A stretch of DNA of 64,000 nt from Paludibacterium denitrificans (GCF_009707705.1 NZ_WLYX01000001.1:2170001-2234000); one strand, 5' to 3'; shown: positions 53,452 to 64,000, counted from the first letter of the stretch. The notes: generated by a model from the sequence alone, not told the origin. Numbers and translations are program-made.

Positions 53452-55035
53452 CTAGTTGTCCTCCAGCTGGAAATGTTTGGCCAAGCGAGCCAAGGTATGC
53501 GCCTTGTCGGAGAATTTCACCAGCGTGGCATTGGCGTTTTCGACATGGTGATGTGATTCGTCGATCTGTTCCGCCACGGTTCCCATGCGTTCGGCCAGAT
53601 GAGCGGCGGTGGCGGATTGCTGGGCGTTGGTGCTGGCGATTTCCTGCATCATGTCGCAGACGCTGCTGGAAGCATCGCGGATGGCGTTGAGCTGCCCGGT
53701 GGTGCGCTCTTGTGCCACGCTGCCTGCCCGGGTCTGGATGGTCACTTCCTGCATCACCTGTACCGTCTCGTCCGAGGCTTGGCGGATATCGTTGACCAGC
53801 TGGTTGATCTCGTCGGTGCTATGACTGGTCCGTTCGGCCAACTTGCGTACCTCGTCGGCCACCACGGCGAAGCCGCGGCCACTTTCGCTTAGCACGGGCC
53901 GCTTCGATGGCGGCGTTCAGCGCTAGCAGGTTGGTCTGGTCGGCAATTTCATGAATGGTTTGCGTCACCTTGCTGATGCTGGCGATGGCATCCGAGAGCG
54001 AGTGGATGGTGCGCTGGGCGTCCTCTACCGATTGCACCGCCTGCTGGCTGCGGGCATGGGCAAGGTTCATGTCCTCGGTGCTGGCATGGATGCTGTCACG
54101 CGAGTGCGCGCTCAGGCTGGCGGTACGTTCGGCGTTTTGTGCCACCTGTTCAATCGCCGTGGAGAGTTGTTCGATACCGGCGCTCATTTGTTCGACACTC
54201 TGGTTGCCGATCTCCATTTTCTGGTAAATGCCGTGCATGGTGTCCTGCAGGATATCGGAATCGGCATCCAGCTCCTGCGCCGTCATTTGCAATTCGTCGA
54301 TGACAACCTTCAGATGCACCTGCATGTAGGCCAGCACTCGTTCCAGTCGGCCGGTTTCGCCTTTGCCATACAGCGAGAGTTTGTTGTTGAGGCGGCCCTC
54401 GGCAATGTTCTCGCACACCTGTAGTAACTGGGCATGGCGTGCGCTACAACGACGTTCGAACAGCATCCAGCTAAGCAAGCAGGCTGATGCCAAGCCCGGC
54501 CAAGATATATCCGCTGATGGTGCCGGAAACCGCGCCTACGCTGGCGAGCACTACGGCCAGCGCCAGCCCGATGCCATGACGAATCCGCGCTTCCTCGCAA
54601 CCGCGGTGGGGCGGAGGGGTAAAGCGCGCGCCATGGAGCAATTGGGGATAGAGCTGTTCCGCTGCCTGAATGTCTTGGCGATCAGCTTAGCGTACGGACC
54701 GACATGTAGCCGGTGGTTTCGCCGTGCGCGCGGACGGGCACTACCAGCGCATCGACCCAATAATGGTTGCCGTTTTTGCAGCGGTTTTTGACCAGTCCAT
54801 GCCACGGACGATTGTTTTGCAGGTTTTGCCACATGTCTTCGAATAACACCGGCGGCATGTCCGGATGTCTGACGATGTTGTGGCTGGAGCCAATCAGTTC
54901 TTCACGGGAAAAGCCGGATAGGCGGACAAAACCATCATTGGCATGGGTGATGATGCCTTTGAGGTTGGTGCGAGTCACGATCAAGCCATGGGTAAACGGC
55001 ACTTCAATCCCAGTGACGGGAAAGTTCTTTTTCAT
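53452..55035 (-). CDS. Aer-like chemoreceptor with N-terminal PAS domain
   Basis: About 526 residues. PAS domain ([62 protein letters not shown]) of the Aer type, a pair of membrane helices ([36 protein letters not shown]), HAMP-like linker and MCP hairpin ([38 protein letters not shown]). Probably senses redox or oxygen through FAD (inference from Aer). Breaks: 54685-54691, 54470-54476 and 53887-53893, all GCCGGC scars (restoring R-T-P-A-D-R, L-L-A-G-W-M-L and A-R-A-G-E-S-G-R-G), plus one near 54610. Confidence 0.88.
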
Positions 55036-55227
55036 GATCAGGCGGTAAATGGTGTATTGATGGGAGAAATGGGCAACAGCGAATTAATGTAAAATTTTTA
55101 CAGCATTTAACCTATGACATAAATCAATGTCGTCATATTAAACAGCGCTTGTCATATAAATTTAAAAAACCAGACGGGTCGGAAGCGGCCAGCCGTGGAA
55201 AGTGCCTGAACCATGAGGAATGTCGCC

Positions 55228-56219
55228 ATGAAAATTGCCGTGTTTGATACCAAAGCCTATGACCGTCAGGCATTGCTGTTGGCCAATCAGCGCTTCAATC
55301 ACGAGTTGGTGTTTTTTGAACCGCGCCTCAACCGGGACACCTTGCAACTGGTACAGGATGTCGACGCGGTGTGCCCGTTTGTGAATGATCGCCTCGACGC
55401 TGAGGTCATGGCGGCGCTGGCTGACAAGGGCGTACAACTGATTACCTTGCGCTGTGCCGGGTTCAACGGTGTCGATCTGGCGGCGGCGAAACATCATTGC
55501 ATTACGGTCACGCGGGTGCCGTATTCGCCGCATGCCGTGGCAGAACATGCGTTTGCCCTGCTGCTGGCGGTGGTGCGTCGTATTCACAAATCCTACGTGC
55601 GCGTGCGGGAGATGGATTTTTCACTGGATGGCCTGGTCGGATTCAACCTGTATCACAAGACCATGGGCATTATCGGCACCGGGCGGATTGGCCGGGCGGC
55701 CATGGCGATTGCCAAAGGGTTTGGCATGCGGGTGCTCGCCTATGACTCTTATCCCCAGCCCGAACTGGCCGCCCGTCTGGGATTTGAGTACGTGCCGCTG
55801 GAGACGCTGCTTGAGCAATCGGACGTGATCAGCCTGCATTTGCCGTTGACGGCGGAGAGCATTTGATTGATGCTTCAACGCTGGCGCGCATGAAACCCGG
55901 TGCCGTGCTGATCAATACCAGCCGTGGCGGCCTGATCGAATCCACGGCGCTGATTGCCGCTCTTAAGGATGGTCGTCTCGGCGGGGTGGGGCTGGATGTG
56001 TATGAAATGGAAGAAGGTGTGTTTTTTGAAGATCATTCCGAATCCGGCTTGCAGGATGATCAACTGGCGCGCCTGCTGACCTTTCCCAATGTGCTGGTCA
56101 CCTCGCATCAGGGCTTTCTGACCCGCGAGGCCCTGACCAACATCGCCGAGACAACGCTGGCCAATGCCTCTGCCTTTGCGCTGGGTGAGCCGTTGCCCAA
56201 TGCAATCAAAACGGCTTGA
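55228..56219 (+). CDS. ldhA: D-lactate dehydrogenase (2-hydroxyacid dehydrogenase family)
   Basis: NAD-dependent fermentative D-LDH type, about 331 residues. KIAVFDTKAYDRQALLLANQ is typical of LdhA, with LRCAGFNGVDLAAAK, Rossmann motif MGIIGTGRIGRAAMAIAKGFG, catalytic Arg in INTSRGGLIESTALIAALKDGRLGGVGLDVYEMEEGVFFED and His in SHQGFLTREAL. At 55859 GCCGGCATT was reduced to GCATT, breaking the frame (restores A-E-S-R-H-L-I-D-A-S). The preceding 190 bases are AT-rich and should hold its promoter. Confidence 0.92.
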
Positions 56220-56225
56220 ACATGC

Positions 56226-57005
56226 TTAGTGGTTAGCCGGGGCGCGGCGGAACACCCGAGTCAGTTCGCTGGAGGTGTCTGCATCGAAGGCGTAGCCTTC
56301 GCTGTCAAATTCCTTGAGCTGTGCTGGCTGGCTGACCCGGTTGAGTGTGGCCCAACGTACCATCAGGCCGCGCGCACGCTTGGCGTAAAAGCTGATGATC
56401 TTGTACTGGCCGTTTTTCTTGTCCTGAAAAACCGGCGTCACGATGGCTGCGTTGAGCTGTGCGCGTTTGACCGACTTGAAATACTCCTCGGATGCCAGAT
56501 TGACGAGCACCGGATCACGGTCTTCGGCCAACCTTTGGTTAAGCGCATCGGTAATGATCTGCCCCCAAAAGGTATAGAGATCCTTGCCGCGCGGATTGAC
56601 TAACCGGGTGCCCATTTCCAGCCGGTAGGGCTGCATCAGGTCGAGCGGGCGCAGGCAGCCATACAGGCCGGACAAAATGCGCAGATGCTGCTGCAAATAG
56701 CTCAAGCCGTCTTCATCCAAGTGGCTGGCATCCAGCCCTTCGTACACATCGCCCATGAAGGCGAGTACCGCTTGCTTGGCATTGTCCGGGCCAAATGGCG
56801 TATGCCAGTCGGCAAAGCGGCCGGTATTCAGCACCGCCAGCGCATCGCTGATGGACATCAATTTGGCCAGATCAGCCGGGCTTTTTTCCCGTAAGACGGC
56901 GATCAGTTCGCGGCTGTGTGCCAGAAAATCCGGCTGCGTGTAGGGGATGTGTGCGGCCGGTGGCGTGTTGTCGAGTGTTTTGGCGGGGGAGATGACCATC
57001 AGCAT
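56226..57005 (-). CDS. yaaA: Peroxide stress protein YaaA (UPF0246)
   Basis: 259 residues, intact. [83 protein letters not shown] and [14 protein letters not shown] are the family blocks. In E. coli YaaA limits intracellular iron damage under hydrogen peroxide. Convergent with ldhA, with only six bases between the stops, so no separate terminator is seen. A GTTGGCCGAA copy encodes R-L-A-E-D near residue 160. Confidence 0.95.
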   Translation of the reverse strand: MLMVISPAKTLDNTPPAAHIPYTQPDFLAHSRELIAVLREKSPADLAKLMSISDALAVLNTGRFADWHTPFGPDNAKQAVLAFMGDVYEGLDASHLDEDGLSYLQQHLRILSGLYGCLRPLDLMQPYRLEMGTRLVNPRGKDLYTFWGQIITDALNQRLAEDRDPVLVNLASEEYFKSVKRAQLNAAIVTPVFQDKKNGQYKIISFYAKRARGLMVRWATLNRVSQPAQLKEFDSEGYAFDADTSSELTRVFRRAPANH

Positions 57006-57142
57006 GTGTGGTGTCCTTGAACGGCGGTTGGCCGATTTTATCGGAAGCGGGCCACACGGTGGGCAAACTTGATCAGCCCGAACATGACCGGGCGATGTTG
57101 GCGCTCTACAATTTGCCGGTAATCTGACTGGGATGTTGAACT

Positions 57143-57595
57143 ATGCGGGTGTTGTTGCAACGAGTGCGTGAGGCATCGGTAACGGTGGATGGCAAGGTTT
57201 CCGGCGCGATTGGCCCCGGATTGTTATTGCTGGTTGGGGTGGAAGCCAGCGATGGTGACGCCGACATCGAGTGGCTGGTGCGCAAGGTAAGCCAGTTACG
57301 AATATTCAATGACGACGCCGGTGTAATGAACCGTTCGGTGCTGGAGCAGGGTGGCGAGGTGCTGGCAGTCAGCCAGTTTACCTTGTTTGCCAGCGTCAAG
57401 AAGGGCAATCGGCCTTCTTATAGCCGCGCCGCCAAGGGCGAAATTTCCCGTCCGCGGTTTGAGCAGTTCGTTGCCGGGTTGGCCGAAACTTTGGGCAAGC
57501 CAGTGGCGACCGGCGTGTTTGGTGCCGATATGCAGGTGGCGTTGACCAACGATGGTCCGGTCACGATCTGGCTGGATAGCCAGCAAGCTGAGTGA
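57143..57595 (+). CDS. dtd: D-aminoacyl-tRNA deacylase
   Basis: 150 residues, intact. Removes D-amino acids from t[62 protein letters not shown] (catalytic Ser-Gln-Phe-Thr) and [25 protein letters not shown] (Gly-cis-Pro-type loop is N-D-G-P-V-T) are diagnostic. One exact uptake-like repeat lies inside. Followed by a terminator shared with mltD. Confidence 0.96.
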   Translation: MRVLLQRVREASVTVDGKVSGAIGPGLLLLVGVEASDGDADIEWLVRKVSQLRIFNDDAGVMNRSVLEQGGEVLAVSQFTLFASVKKGNRPSYSRAAKGEISRPRFEQFVAGLAETLGKPVATGVFGADMQVALTNDGPVTIWLDSQQAE

Positions 57596-57683
57596 TGGTG
57601 ATCGCTCTGTTCTGTTTGCCCGGCGGCAGGCGTGGTCACGGCTACTTGATCCGAGCAAGGCGAAATCCCTAATCGCCAATGAG

Positions 57684-57711
57684 AAAAGCCCCGACCAGCG
57701 GGGCTTTTTAT
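57684..57711. terminator. Bidirectional terminator between dtd and mltD
   Basis: Stem AAAAGCCCC / GGGGCTTTT with loop GACCAGC, A run on the left and T run on the right, between convergent genes. Confidence 0.9.
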
Positions 57712-57739
57712 CTATACGGCAGCCAAGTTGTCGCCAGAC

Positions 57740-59752
57740 TTATAGGCCTTGTACCTCGATGCGGACTTGTTGACCCGGTTGCAGCCGTGCCACCTGTCCG
57801 GCGCCATTCCAGCGCTGGATATCCGCGTGGTTGACGCCAAACCGGCGGGCGATGCTGTAAACGGTGTCGCCACGTTGCACCACATAAGTGGATGGCGTGG
57901 CGCCGGTTGCCGGTACGCGCGTGGCCTGCAGCCCGCTGACCTTGAGCAGGGCATCATCCTGTGCGGAATTGCCAGCCTCGGTTGTGCGGCTGGCCACCAG
58001 CGTTTGGGCGTTGCCTTTTACCTTTAACACTTGTCCCAGCTTGACTACATCTTCATTCAGCTGGTTAAGCGCCTTGAGGTCCGCCACGCTGATATTGTAA
58101 CGGCGCGAAATGTTATACAGCGTATCCCCCGCCGCCACGGTATGTTGCGACGCATTCGGATTGATGCGGGCTACGCGGGTTTCGGCCACTTTGACCAGGC
58201 TGACCGGACGCGCCTTGACCGGTTCGGCAACTTTGGCAACCTGCACCGTCTCGGCTCGGGCCGTTACGATGGTTGCTGCTGCCGGGATGGTCGTGGTTTG
58301 GGCTGCCGGGAGTACTTGCGATGCCGGAGCCTGAGCCGTGGTGATCGGAGCGGTTACAGTAGGTGTCGCTGTCGCTGTCGGTGCGCTGGTAGCCGGTGTC
58401 GAGCTAATAGTTGTATCGGCCTTGGCCAGCATCACCGGAGCAACGGCTTTGGGCGCGCTAACTGGTTTGGCAACTTCCGCTACGGTGACTGGTTTGTCGC
58501 GCTGAACCACGATCAGCGGTTGAGCTGCCGGGGTACGGACGACAGCCGGTTTCGCGCTGGCAACCATCACCGCACTGTTATCCTGCATCAGGTTGTCACC
58601 ACCTTCCAGCGGGGCATTGTTATTGCCGCGCATGGCCACCAGAACCGGGCGGCCTGCTTGCAGGGTGCCGCTATGGACTTTATTGACGGCCAGCAGTTCT
58701 GACGTGGTCATGCCATGCTGGCTGGCCACATCCGCGGCGCTTTCAGTGCTAGTGGGGGTATACACCTGCCAAGTCAGCAGCGGCTTGTTCCATTTTTCCA
58801 GATTGGCTTCGAAGCGGTCCGCCTTGCTGGCTAAGCAACAGCATTTGACGGCCCGGCTTGTAGGCGTACACCGGCAGGTTGAAGCCCGGATTGAGTTCCT
58901 TGAATTCGGCCACCGAAATGCTTAAGCCAACTTGGCGGCGATGTCGATGTCCATGTGGCGTCCGGTGGACACCGCCACGAAATACGGTTTGTTCGGGAAT
59001 TTATCCAGACGCAGGCCGTATTGTTCCGGCTGGTTGATCAGGTTGCGCACCGCCAGCAATTTGGGAACGTAATTGCGGGTTTCGTTCGGCATGCGGATGT
59101 TTTCGAACGTGGGGGTCTGTCCGCTGGCTTGTACGCGGGCGATGGCGCGTGACAGATTGCCTTCACCCCAGTTGTAGGCGGCCAGCGCCAGGTTCCAGTC
59201 GCCGAACTGGGCGTACAGATTTTGCAGGTAATCGAGCGCGGCACGGGTAGCATCTACCACGTCGCGGCGGCCGTCATACCACCAGGTTTGTTCCAGACCA
59301 TACTGGCGGCCGGTGGCTAAACATGAACTGCCACAGCCCGGCGGCGCCAACGCCGGAGCGGGCGGTGGGCACAAAGGCACTTTCCACTACTGGCAGCAGG
59401 GCAATTTCGGTGGGCATGCCACGGCGTTCCACTTCATTCATGATGTGGAACAGGTATTTGTGGCTACGCTCCAGCGTGCGGCGGAAGTATTCCGCGCGGC
59501 TGGCGTAGAGGCGTTCATGACGCTGTACCAGCTCCGGATTGACTTCGGTGAGCTGGAAACCCGGCGCGCGCGATCCCACAGGTTATCGCCATGACGCAGC
59601 AGGCTGGAGTTGAGCAGCATCATGTCCAGACCGGCGGCCAGACCTTCGTCTACGCCGACAGACTGCCCGAAGGTCCCGGAGTCGGCATGTGCGACGGAGA
59701 CTGCTGAAAATGCAAATGACAACGAAATTGCCAATGGAGTGAATCTTTTCAT
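57740..59752 (-). CDS. mltD: Membrane-bound lytic murein transglycosylase D with LysM repeats
   Basis: About 665 residues. Signal peptide (KRFTPLAISLSFAFSAVSVAHA), a GH23 lysozyme-like domain (ALLPVVESAFVPTARSGVGAAGLWQFM with the catalytic Glu, then YFVAVSTGRHMD), a long Thr/Ala/Val-rich linker and LysM modules (TVAAGDTLYNISRRYNISVADLKALN; YVVQRGDTVYSIARRFGVNHADIQRWN). Cleaves peptidoglycan in the periplasm. Scars at 59316-59322 (restores Q-F-M-P-A-T-G-R), 58920-58927 (restores L-A-G-I-S-V-A) and 58830-58836 (restores L-L-P-A-S-K-A-D), and an indel near 59570. No lipobox is visible. Confidence 0.9.
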
Positions 59753-59845
59753 TTGGCTAAGCCCAGTATTCTGATCTTGGCCGATGCTAAACACCGCCTT
59801 TAACCATGTCAACCTGAAAAAACAAATGATTAGCTAGCTTTCAGT

Positions 59846-59941
59846 GTGTATAAGCTATGCCGTTCCTGCGGGGTAAATAGCCGCTATCTTTACCGGGCCG
59901 ACCCCTGTCCTGACTGTGGTTGGCCGGTGGCGGTCCTGTGA
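59846..59941 (+). CDS. Possible 31-residue zinc-ribbon micro-protein
   Basis: A GTG-started frame encodes a mini-protein with C-R-S-C-G and, 14 residues later, C-P-D-C-G-W, the two CXXC knuckles of a zinc ribbon, ending P-V-A-V-L. It lies alone between mltD and gloB. No convincing Shine-Dalgarno precedes it and an indel could hide a longer N-terminus. The spacing and the C-P-D-C-G form are unlikely to be accidental, but expression is unproven. Confidence 0.4.
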   Translation: MYKLCRSCGVNSRYLYRADPCPDCGWPVAVL

Positions 59942-59950
59942 AAATACGGG

Positions 59951-60708
59951 TTAGCGGAAATGGTTTTTCCATTCACGCAGCTCTGCGAATACCTGCTCTG
60001 GTGTGCTGACTGGCTGGCCCGTGTGCTGTTGTACCGCCTTCTGGATGCTAGCGTGTGTGGCGCGTAAAAACGGGTTGGTGGCTTTTTCGGCTGCCATGGT
60101 GCTGGGCAGGGTAGGCTCGCCTTGTGCGCGACGGGCGCGGTCGGTGACCTCGCGTTGCTGCAAAGCGGTATTGTCGGGTTCTACCGCCGGGCAAAGGCCA
60201 GATTGGACAGCGTGTATTCGTGTGCCGGGTAGATGAGAGTGTTATCCGGTAGTTGCGCCAAAGTGTTGAGCGACTGGTACATCTGTGCGGCGGTGCCTTC
60301 AAACAGCTTACCACAACCGGCCCCAAACAAGGTATCACCGCAGAACAGATGGCCGTCGAGCCGGTAAGCCAGGTGATCCAGCGTATGTCCCGGTACGGCC
60401 AGCACGGCGATTGAGCCTAACGTCGTATCAATGTGGGAACCGTCCATCACCGCTTCTTGCACCAGTGCAATGTCTGCCGGTCCATAGACCTTGGCCTCTG
60501 GCCAGCGCTGGCTCAGCTCGCTGATTCCGCCGGTATGGTCGGCATGGTGATGGGTGAGCAGAATGGCTTCCAGTGTCAGCTGGTTTGCCTCGAGAAAAGC
60601 CTGCGCCGGGGCGGCCTGACCGGGGTCGACAATGATGGCGCGGCGATTCTGCTGCAAAACCCAGATATAATTGTCGGCCAAGGCGCGAACTGGAGTAACG
60701 GTAAACAT
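59951..60708 (-). CDS. gloB: Hydroxyacylglutathione hydrolase (glyoxalase II)
   Basis: Metallo-beta-lactamase fold enzyme of about 252 residues that hydrolyses S-lactoylglutathione. FTVTPVRALADNYIWVL, binuclear metal motif THHHADHTGG, VPGHTLDHLAYRL, FCGDTLFGAGCGKLFEGT and YPAHEYTLSNLAFA, and a C-terminal helical glutathione-binding domain (NPFLRATHASIQKAV). One G missing near 60180 breaks the frame (restores A-F-A-R-A-V-E-P-D-N). Divergent from the methyltransferase gene with 21 bases between the starts. Confidence 0.94.
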
Positions 60709-60729
60709 GGTGTCTGGAAAGGTTCCGCA

Positions 60730-61473
60730 ATGATGAAGGCGTTTTCCAACTGGCTGACCACGGCCGAGTTGGGGTGCTATCTGCTGGAGCGCGAGCAGGC
60801 TTTTTACCGCCGGGCCGTGTCCGATGTGTTTGGGTTTCATGCCGTGCAGGTGGGTGTGCCGGATGTGAACTTCCTCGACCATAACCGTATCCCCGGCAGT
60901 GCCGGGTGGCCGAAACCGGTCCGGTCGACATCCGCTGTGAGCCGGAACGGCTACCGTTCGAGACGCGTAGTCTGGACCTGCTGCTGATGCCCCATGTGCT
61001 GGATTTTACCACCAAGCCGCATCACGTTCTGCGTGAAGCCGAGCGGGTATTGATGCCGGAAGGACGTCTGGTGCTGACCGGCTTCAACCCGCTGTCGTTG
61101 TGGGGGCTGCGCCGCCTGATTCAGGGCCGTAGCGCCACGCCGTGGTGTGGCAATTTTCTTTCGCTGGCGCGCATCAAGGACTGGTTGGCCCTGCTGGAAC
61201 TGGAAGCCAATCCGACGGCATTCATGGGCTATGCGCCGCCGTTTTCGCGCCACGACTGGCTGGCGCGTTGCCATTATCTGGAACAGGCTTAGGCAACCGC
61301 TGGTGGCCGCTGACGGCAGCGGTTTACGGCATTGAAGCCATCAAGCGGCAACGCGGCATGCGGTTGATTACGCCGACATGGAAACCGGCCAAGGCAGCAC
61401 CCGGACTGGCGGTGGCTTAAGCAGCAATGACCGGCAGCCCAGCCACAAAAAACCTGCAGACGAGACAGCATGA
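60730..61473 (+). CDS. SAM-dependent methyltransferase of unknown substrate
   Basis: About 246 residues. [20 protein letters not shown] is typical of a proteobacterial YafS-like class I methyltransferase that is often found next to gloB and rnhA. The C-terminal part [47 protein letters not shown] is the post-I/motif III-IV region; motif I is weak. Breaks near 60908 (G missing) and scars at 61287-61294 (restores E-Q-A-G-N-R-W-W) and 61414-61421 (restores L-A-V-A-G-S-N-D). The repaired stop overlaps the rnhA start as ATGA, so the two are translationally coupled. Confidence 0.85.
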
Positions 61474-61919
61474 CAACAGAAGACGTAGTAGAGATGTATA
61501 CCGATGGTGCCTGCAAAGGCAACCCCGGCCCCGGCGGCTGGGGAGCGTTGCTGCGTTACAAGGGCAAGGAAAAGGAGCTGTGTGGCGGCGAGCTGAGCAC
61601 CACCAATAACCGCATGGAGCTGCTGGCGGTGATCCGGGCGCTGTCTACCTTGAACCGGCCGTGCCGGGTGGTGGTGTATACCGACTCGCAATATGTGCAA
61701 AAAGGCATTTCCGAGTGGATCCACAGCTGGAAACAGCGCGGCTGGAAGACGGCAGCCAAGGAGCCGGTGAAGAATGCCGACTTGTGGCAACAGCTGGATG
61801 CCGAACGCAATCGCCACCTGCAGGTGGAGTGGCGCTGGGTCAAGGGCCATGCTGGCCATGAGTTCAACGAACGGGCCGATCAGCTGGCCAACCGTGGCGT
61901 GGAACAGGCGCAGTCGTAA
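61470..61919 (+). CDS. rnhA: Ribonuclease HI
   Basis: 149 residues, intact. Removes RNA from RNA-DNA hybrids. Catalytic acidic residues: D in [21 protein letters not shown] in [16 protein letters not shown] in [14 protein letters not shown] and D in [13 protein letters not shown], with the basic handle [21 protein letters not shown]. Standard length. The order methyltransferase-rnhA-dnaQ is common in Betaproteobacteria. Confidence 0.97.
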   Translation: MTTEDVVEMYTDGACKGNPGPGGWGALLRYKGKEKELCGGELSTTNNRMELLAVIRALSTLNRPCRVVVYTDSQYVQKGISEWIHSWKQRGWKTAAKEPVKNADLWQQLDAERNRHLQVEWRWVKGHAGHEFNERADQLANRGVEQAQS

Positions 61920-61933
61920 ATTCTTCCCTCAAG

Positions 61934-61943
61934 GTTGGCCGAA
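61934..61943 (+). repeat. Intergenic GTTGGCCGAA copy
   Basis: Exact 10-mer with AAG before and AG after, in the 66-base gap between rnhA and dnaQ. Confidence 0.9.
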
Positions 61944-61985
61944 AGGCGTTTGACGCCCTCGTGCCCGGCCTGAAAGCATCAAGTC

Positions 61986-62718
61986 ATGAGACAAATCATT
62001 CTCGATACCGAAACCACCGGTCTGGAACCGTCGCAAGGTCACCGCATCATTGAGTTTGCCGGGCTGGAGATGATCAACCGCAAGCTCACCGGGCGCCATC
62101 TGCATTTGTATATGCACCCGGAGCGCGAGATTGACCCGGATGCCGAGCGGGTGCATGGCATTTCGCTGGATTTTCTCGCGGACAAGCCGAAGTTCCGTCA
62201 GGTGGTAAGCGAAATTGCCGATTTTCTGCGCGACGCCGAACTAATCATCCACAACGCCCCGTTTGACGTGGGCTTTCTGAATGCCGAATTTGCGCGGGTG
62301 GGCATCGAGCCGATCGAGCAGCTGTGCGCCAATGTGATCGATACCTTGCGTGAAGCGCGCGACATGTTTCCCGGCAAGCGCAACAGCCCTGGATGCGTTG
62401 TGCGACCGCTTTGAAGTCGACCGCGCCAACCGTACCCTGCACGGCGCGCTGATCGACTGTGAACTGCTGTCGGAAGTGTACCTGTGGATGACCCGCGGGC
62501 AGGAAAGCCTGATGATGGACATCGAGGTGAATACGCCGATGGTGGAGCAGGCCGGTGCGTTGCCGGTCAAGCACCAGCCGCTGACGGTGTGTCGCGCCAG
62601 CGATGAAGAGTTGGCCGAACATGCGGCCTATCTGGATAGTCTGGACAAGAGCGTGAAAGGCCAATGTGTATGGCGCGCGCTGGAGAACCCTGTAGTGGTT
62701 GAGGAGAGCAAGGCATGA
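61986..62718 (+). CDS. dnaQ: DNA polymerase III epsilon subunit (proofreading exonuclease)
   Basis: 3'-5' DEDDh exonuclease of about 244 residues. ExoI MRQIILDTETTGLEPSQGHRIIEFAGLEM, ExoII IIHNAPFDVGFLNAEF, ExoIII His-Asp in HGALIDCELLSEVYLWMTRGQ. C-terminal tail for alpha-subunit contact. One extra C at 62389 (CCTGG read as CCCTGG) breaks the frame (restores R-N-S-L-D-A-L-C-D-R-F). The stop overlaps the ispD start. Confidence 0.95.
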
Positions 62719-63400
62719 GTGGCCGTTACCGGCGTTGGTGCCAGCGGCGGGGTCGGGGAGCCGGTTTGGCGGCCCCAGCCCCAAACAGTATTTGCAATTG
62801 AATGGCCGGACCTTGATGTGGCACACGCTGATGACCCTGTCGCGCGTGGAAGCGATCGAACAAGTGGCGGTGGTGATTTCGCCAGCTGACGAGTGGTTTG
62901 ACGATTACGAGTGGGATATTCCCAAGCTGACGGTGCATCGCGTGGGCGGTGCCACGCGCGGCGAGAGCGTGCTCAATGGCTTGCGCAGTTTGCAGGCCGC
63001 AGCCGACGACTGGATTCTGGTGCATGATGCCGCGCGCTGCTGCATTTCGCTGGCTGCGGTGGAACGCCTGATTGCCACGCTGGCCGATGATCCGGTGGGC
63101 GGGCTGCTGGCCTTGCCGGTGACCGATACCGTCAAGCGTGGCGATGCCGAAGGGCGGGTGAGCACCACGGTGCCGCGCAACGGCTTGTGGCGTGCGCAGA
63201 CGCCGCAAATGTTCCGTGCGGGCACGTTGGCCGAAGCGCTGACCGTCTGTGCGGCCGAGGACATTACCGACGAATCCTCTGCTATCGAACGTCTGGGGCT
63301 CAAGCCCAGTCTGGTGGAAGGCGATGCGCAAAACTTCAAGGTGACCTACCCGCGGGATTTGCCACTGGTGCGCGCCATTCTTGCCGCACGGAAGGAGTGA
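62715..63400 (+). CDS. ispD: 2-C-methyl-D-erythritol 4-phosphate cytidylyltransferase
   Basis: MEP pathway for isoprenoids. About 229 residues. [32 protein letters not shown] (CTP loop), [24 protein letters not shown] and [46 protein letters not shown]. The natural ATG at 62715 overlaps the dnaQ stop; a T is missing near 62733 (CCTGG read as CCGG), which restores M-S-G-R-Y-L-A-L-V-P. Directly followed by ispF. Confidence 0.95.
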
Positions 63401-63401
63401 C

Positions 63402-63907
63402 ATGTTTCGGATCGGGCAAGGTTACGATGTGCACCAGCTGGTGGCGGGAAGGCCGCTGATTCTGGGCGGGGTGCACATTCCGCATGACAAGGGGCTGCTG
63501 GGGCATTCCGATGCCGATGCGCTGTTGCACGCCATTACCGATGCCGTGCTGGGCGCGGCGGCGCTGGGCGATATTGGCCGCCATTTTCCGGACACCGATG
63601 CCCGCTTCAAGGGGGCCGATAGCCGGGTGCTACTGCGCGAAGCGGTGGCGCGGGTGCGCCATGCGGGTTGGCAGGTGATCAATGTTGATGCCACACTGAT
63701 TGCACAACAGCCGAAATTGGCTCCGCACATCGATGCCATGCGTGCCGCGATCGCCGCGGACCGGGTATTGACGTGTCGGCAGTGAACGTCAAAGGCAAAA
63801 CCAACGAGAAGCTGGGCTACCTTGGACGTTGCGAGGCGATTGAGGCCCGGTGCCGTGTGCCTGCTGATGCCGTTATCGGCGGCTTGACCGGGTGGATGCC
63901 CGGGTAG
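63402..63907 (+). CDS. ispF: 2-C-methyl-D-erythritol 2,4-cyclodiphosphate synthase
   Basis: MEP pathway, next step but one after IspD. About 168 residues: [44 protein letters not shown] (D and H metal ligands), [26 protein letters not shown] and the C-terminal [23 protein letters not shown] is missing near 63759 (CCTGG read as CCGG); repair gives [12 protein letters not shown]. Starts one base after the ispD stop; ispD-ispF is a conserved pair. Confidence 0.95.
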
Positions 63908-63981
63908 TGGAACGATTAGCATCACATTAATCAGAACAACAACTTAGGGCAGCGTCCCTAATCCACGACGGAGGTTTTATC

Positions 63982-64000
63982 ATGCAAACCCAGAACCAAC
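63982..64000 (+). CDS. Start of a further gene (partial)
   Basis: ATG preceded by GGAGG about eight bases upstream; only M-Q-T-Q-N-Q is visible. A small inverted repeat (TTAGGG / CCCTAA, 63944-63961) lies in its leader. Identity cannot be judged. Confidence 0.5.

Noticed and set aside
63944-63961. Hairpin TTAGGG/CCCTAA before the last gene as a terminator or riboswitch
   Set aside because: Six-base stem without a T run and no conserved aptamer elements; only noted as a small inverted repeat.

Overview
This 64 kb window is chromosomal DNA of about 60% GC from a Gram-negative betaproteobacterium. Housekeeping gene content and order (glyQ-glyS-gmhB-plsC; rnhA-dnaQ-ispD-ispF; a neisserial-type porin ending in Phe) suggest Neisseriales, probably the Chromobacteriaceae side. 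The genus is inference. No tRNA, rRNA, CRISPR array, prophage or insertion sequence was recognised.

Layout. 1-11.3 kb: CZB chemoreceptor, glycyl-tRNA synthetase subunits, GmhB, PlsC, a YgjP-type hydrolase, glyoxalase I, NhaD antiporter, an esterase and Mpl ligase. 11.3-21.1 kb: PilZ-like protein, SerB, OmpA-family lipoprotein, thioesterase, pseudouridine synthase, a YdjC/GtrA/GT2/ArnT-like glycan operon, and LemA with two TPM-domain proteins. 21.1-26.9 kb: ccoNOQP-ccoG-ccoH for cbb3 oxidase. 27.3-37.0 kb: M61 peptidase, PepN, a 2OG-Fe(II) oxygenase, AroC, a degenerate EAL-HDOD protein, a small Ala/Lys-rich exported protein and an alcohol dehydrogenase. 37.0-53.1 kb: a catabolic island for alicyclic acids. 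AliA, AliB, BadK, BadH and BadI would take cyclohexanecarboxylate to pimeloyl-CoA. An acyl-CoA dehydrogenase, hydratase, 3-hydroxyacyl-CoA dehydrogenase and thiolase would shorten it to glutaryl-CoA, GcdH makes crotonyl-CoA, EtfAB takes the electrons, a BadR-type MarR protein regulates, and a porin closes the cluster. 53.1-64 kb: PAS chemoreceptor, LdhA, YaaA, Dtd, MltD, GloB, a methyltransferase, RnhA, DnaQ, IspD and IspF.

Two genome-scale signals stand out. First, the 10-mer GTTGGCCGAA occurs about 43 times (its 9-mer core about 45 times) on both strands, in different reading frames and in gaps. About one copy is expected by chance. Its density resembles the Neisseria DNA uptake sequence, and with a preceding AG it matches known 12-mer dialects at 9 of 12 positions, so it may be an undescribed uptake dialect. 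Second, almost every long gene is interrupted, but not randomly. About 50 interruptions are explained by GCCGGC having been written as strings such as GCTTAAGC, GCTTAGC or GC, while intact GCCGGC is found only twice (about 45 expected). About 18 more lie on CCWGG. These are best read as base-calling scars at two methylated cytosine motifs, so the broken genes below are annotated as real genes with sequence errors, not as pseudogenes. All counts were made by eye.
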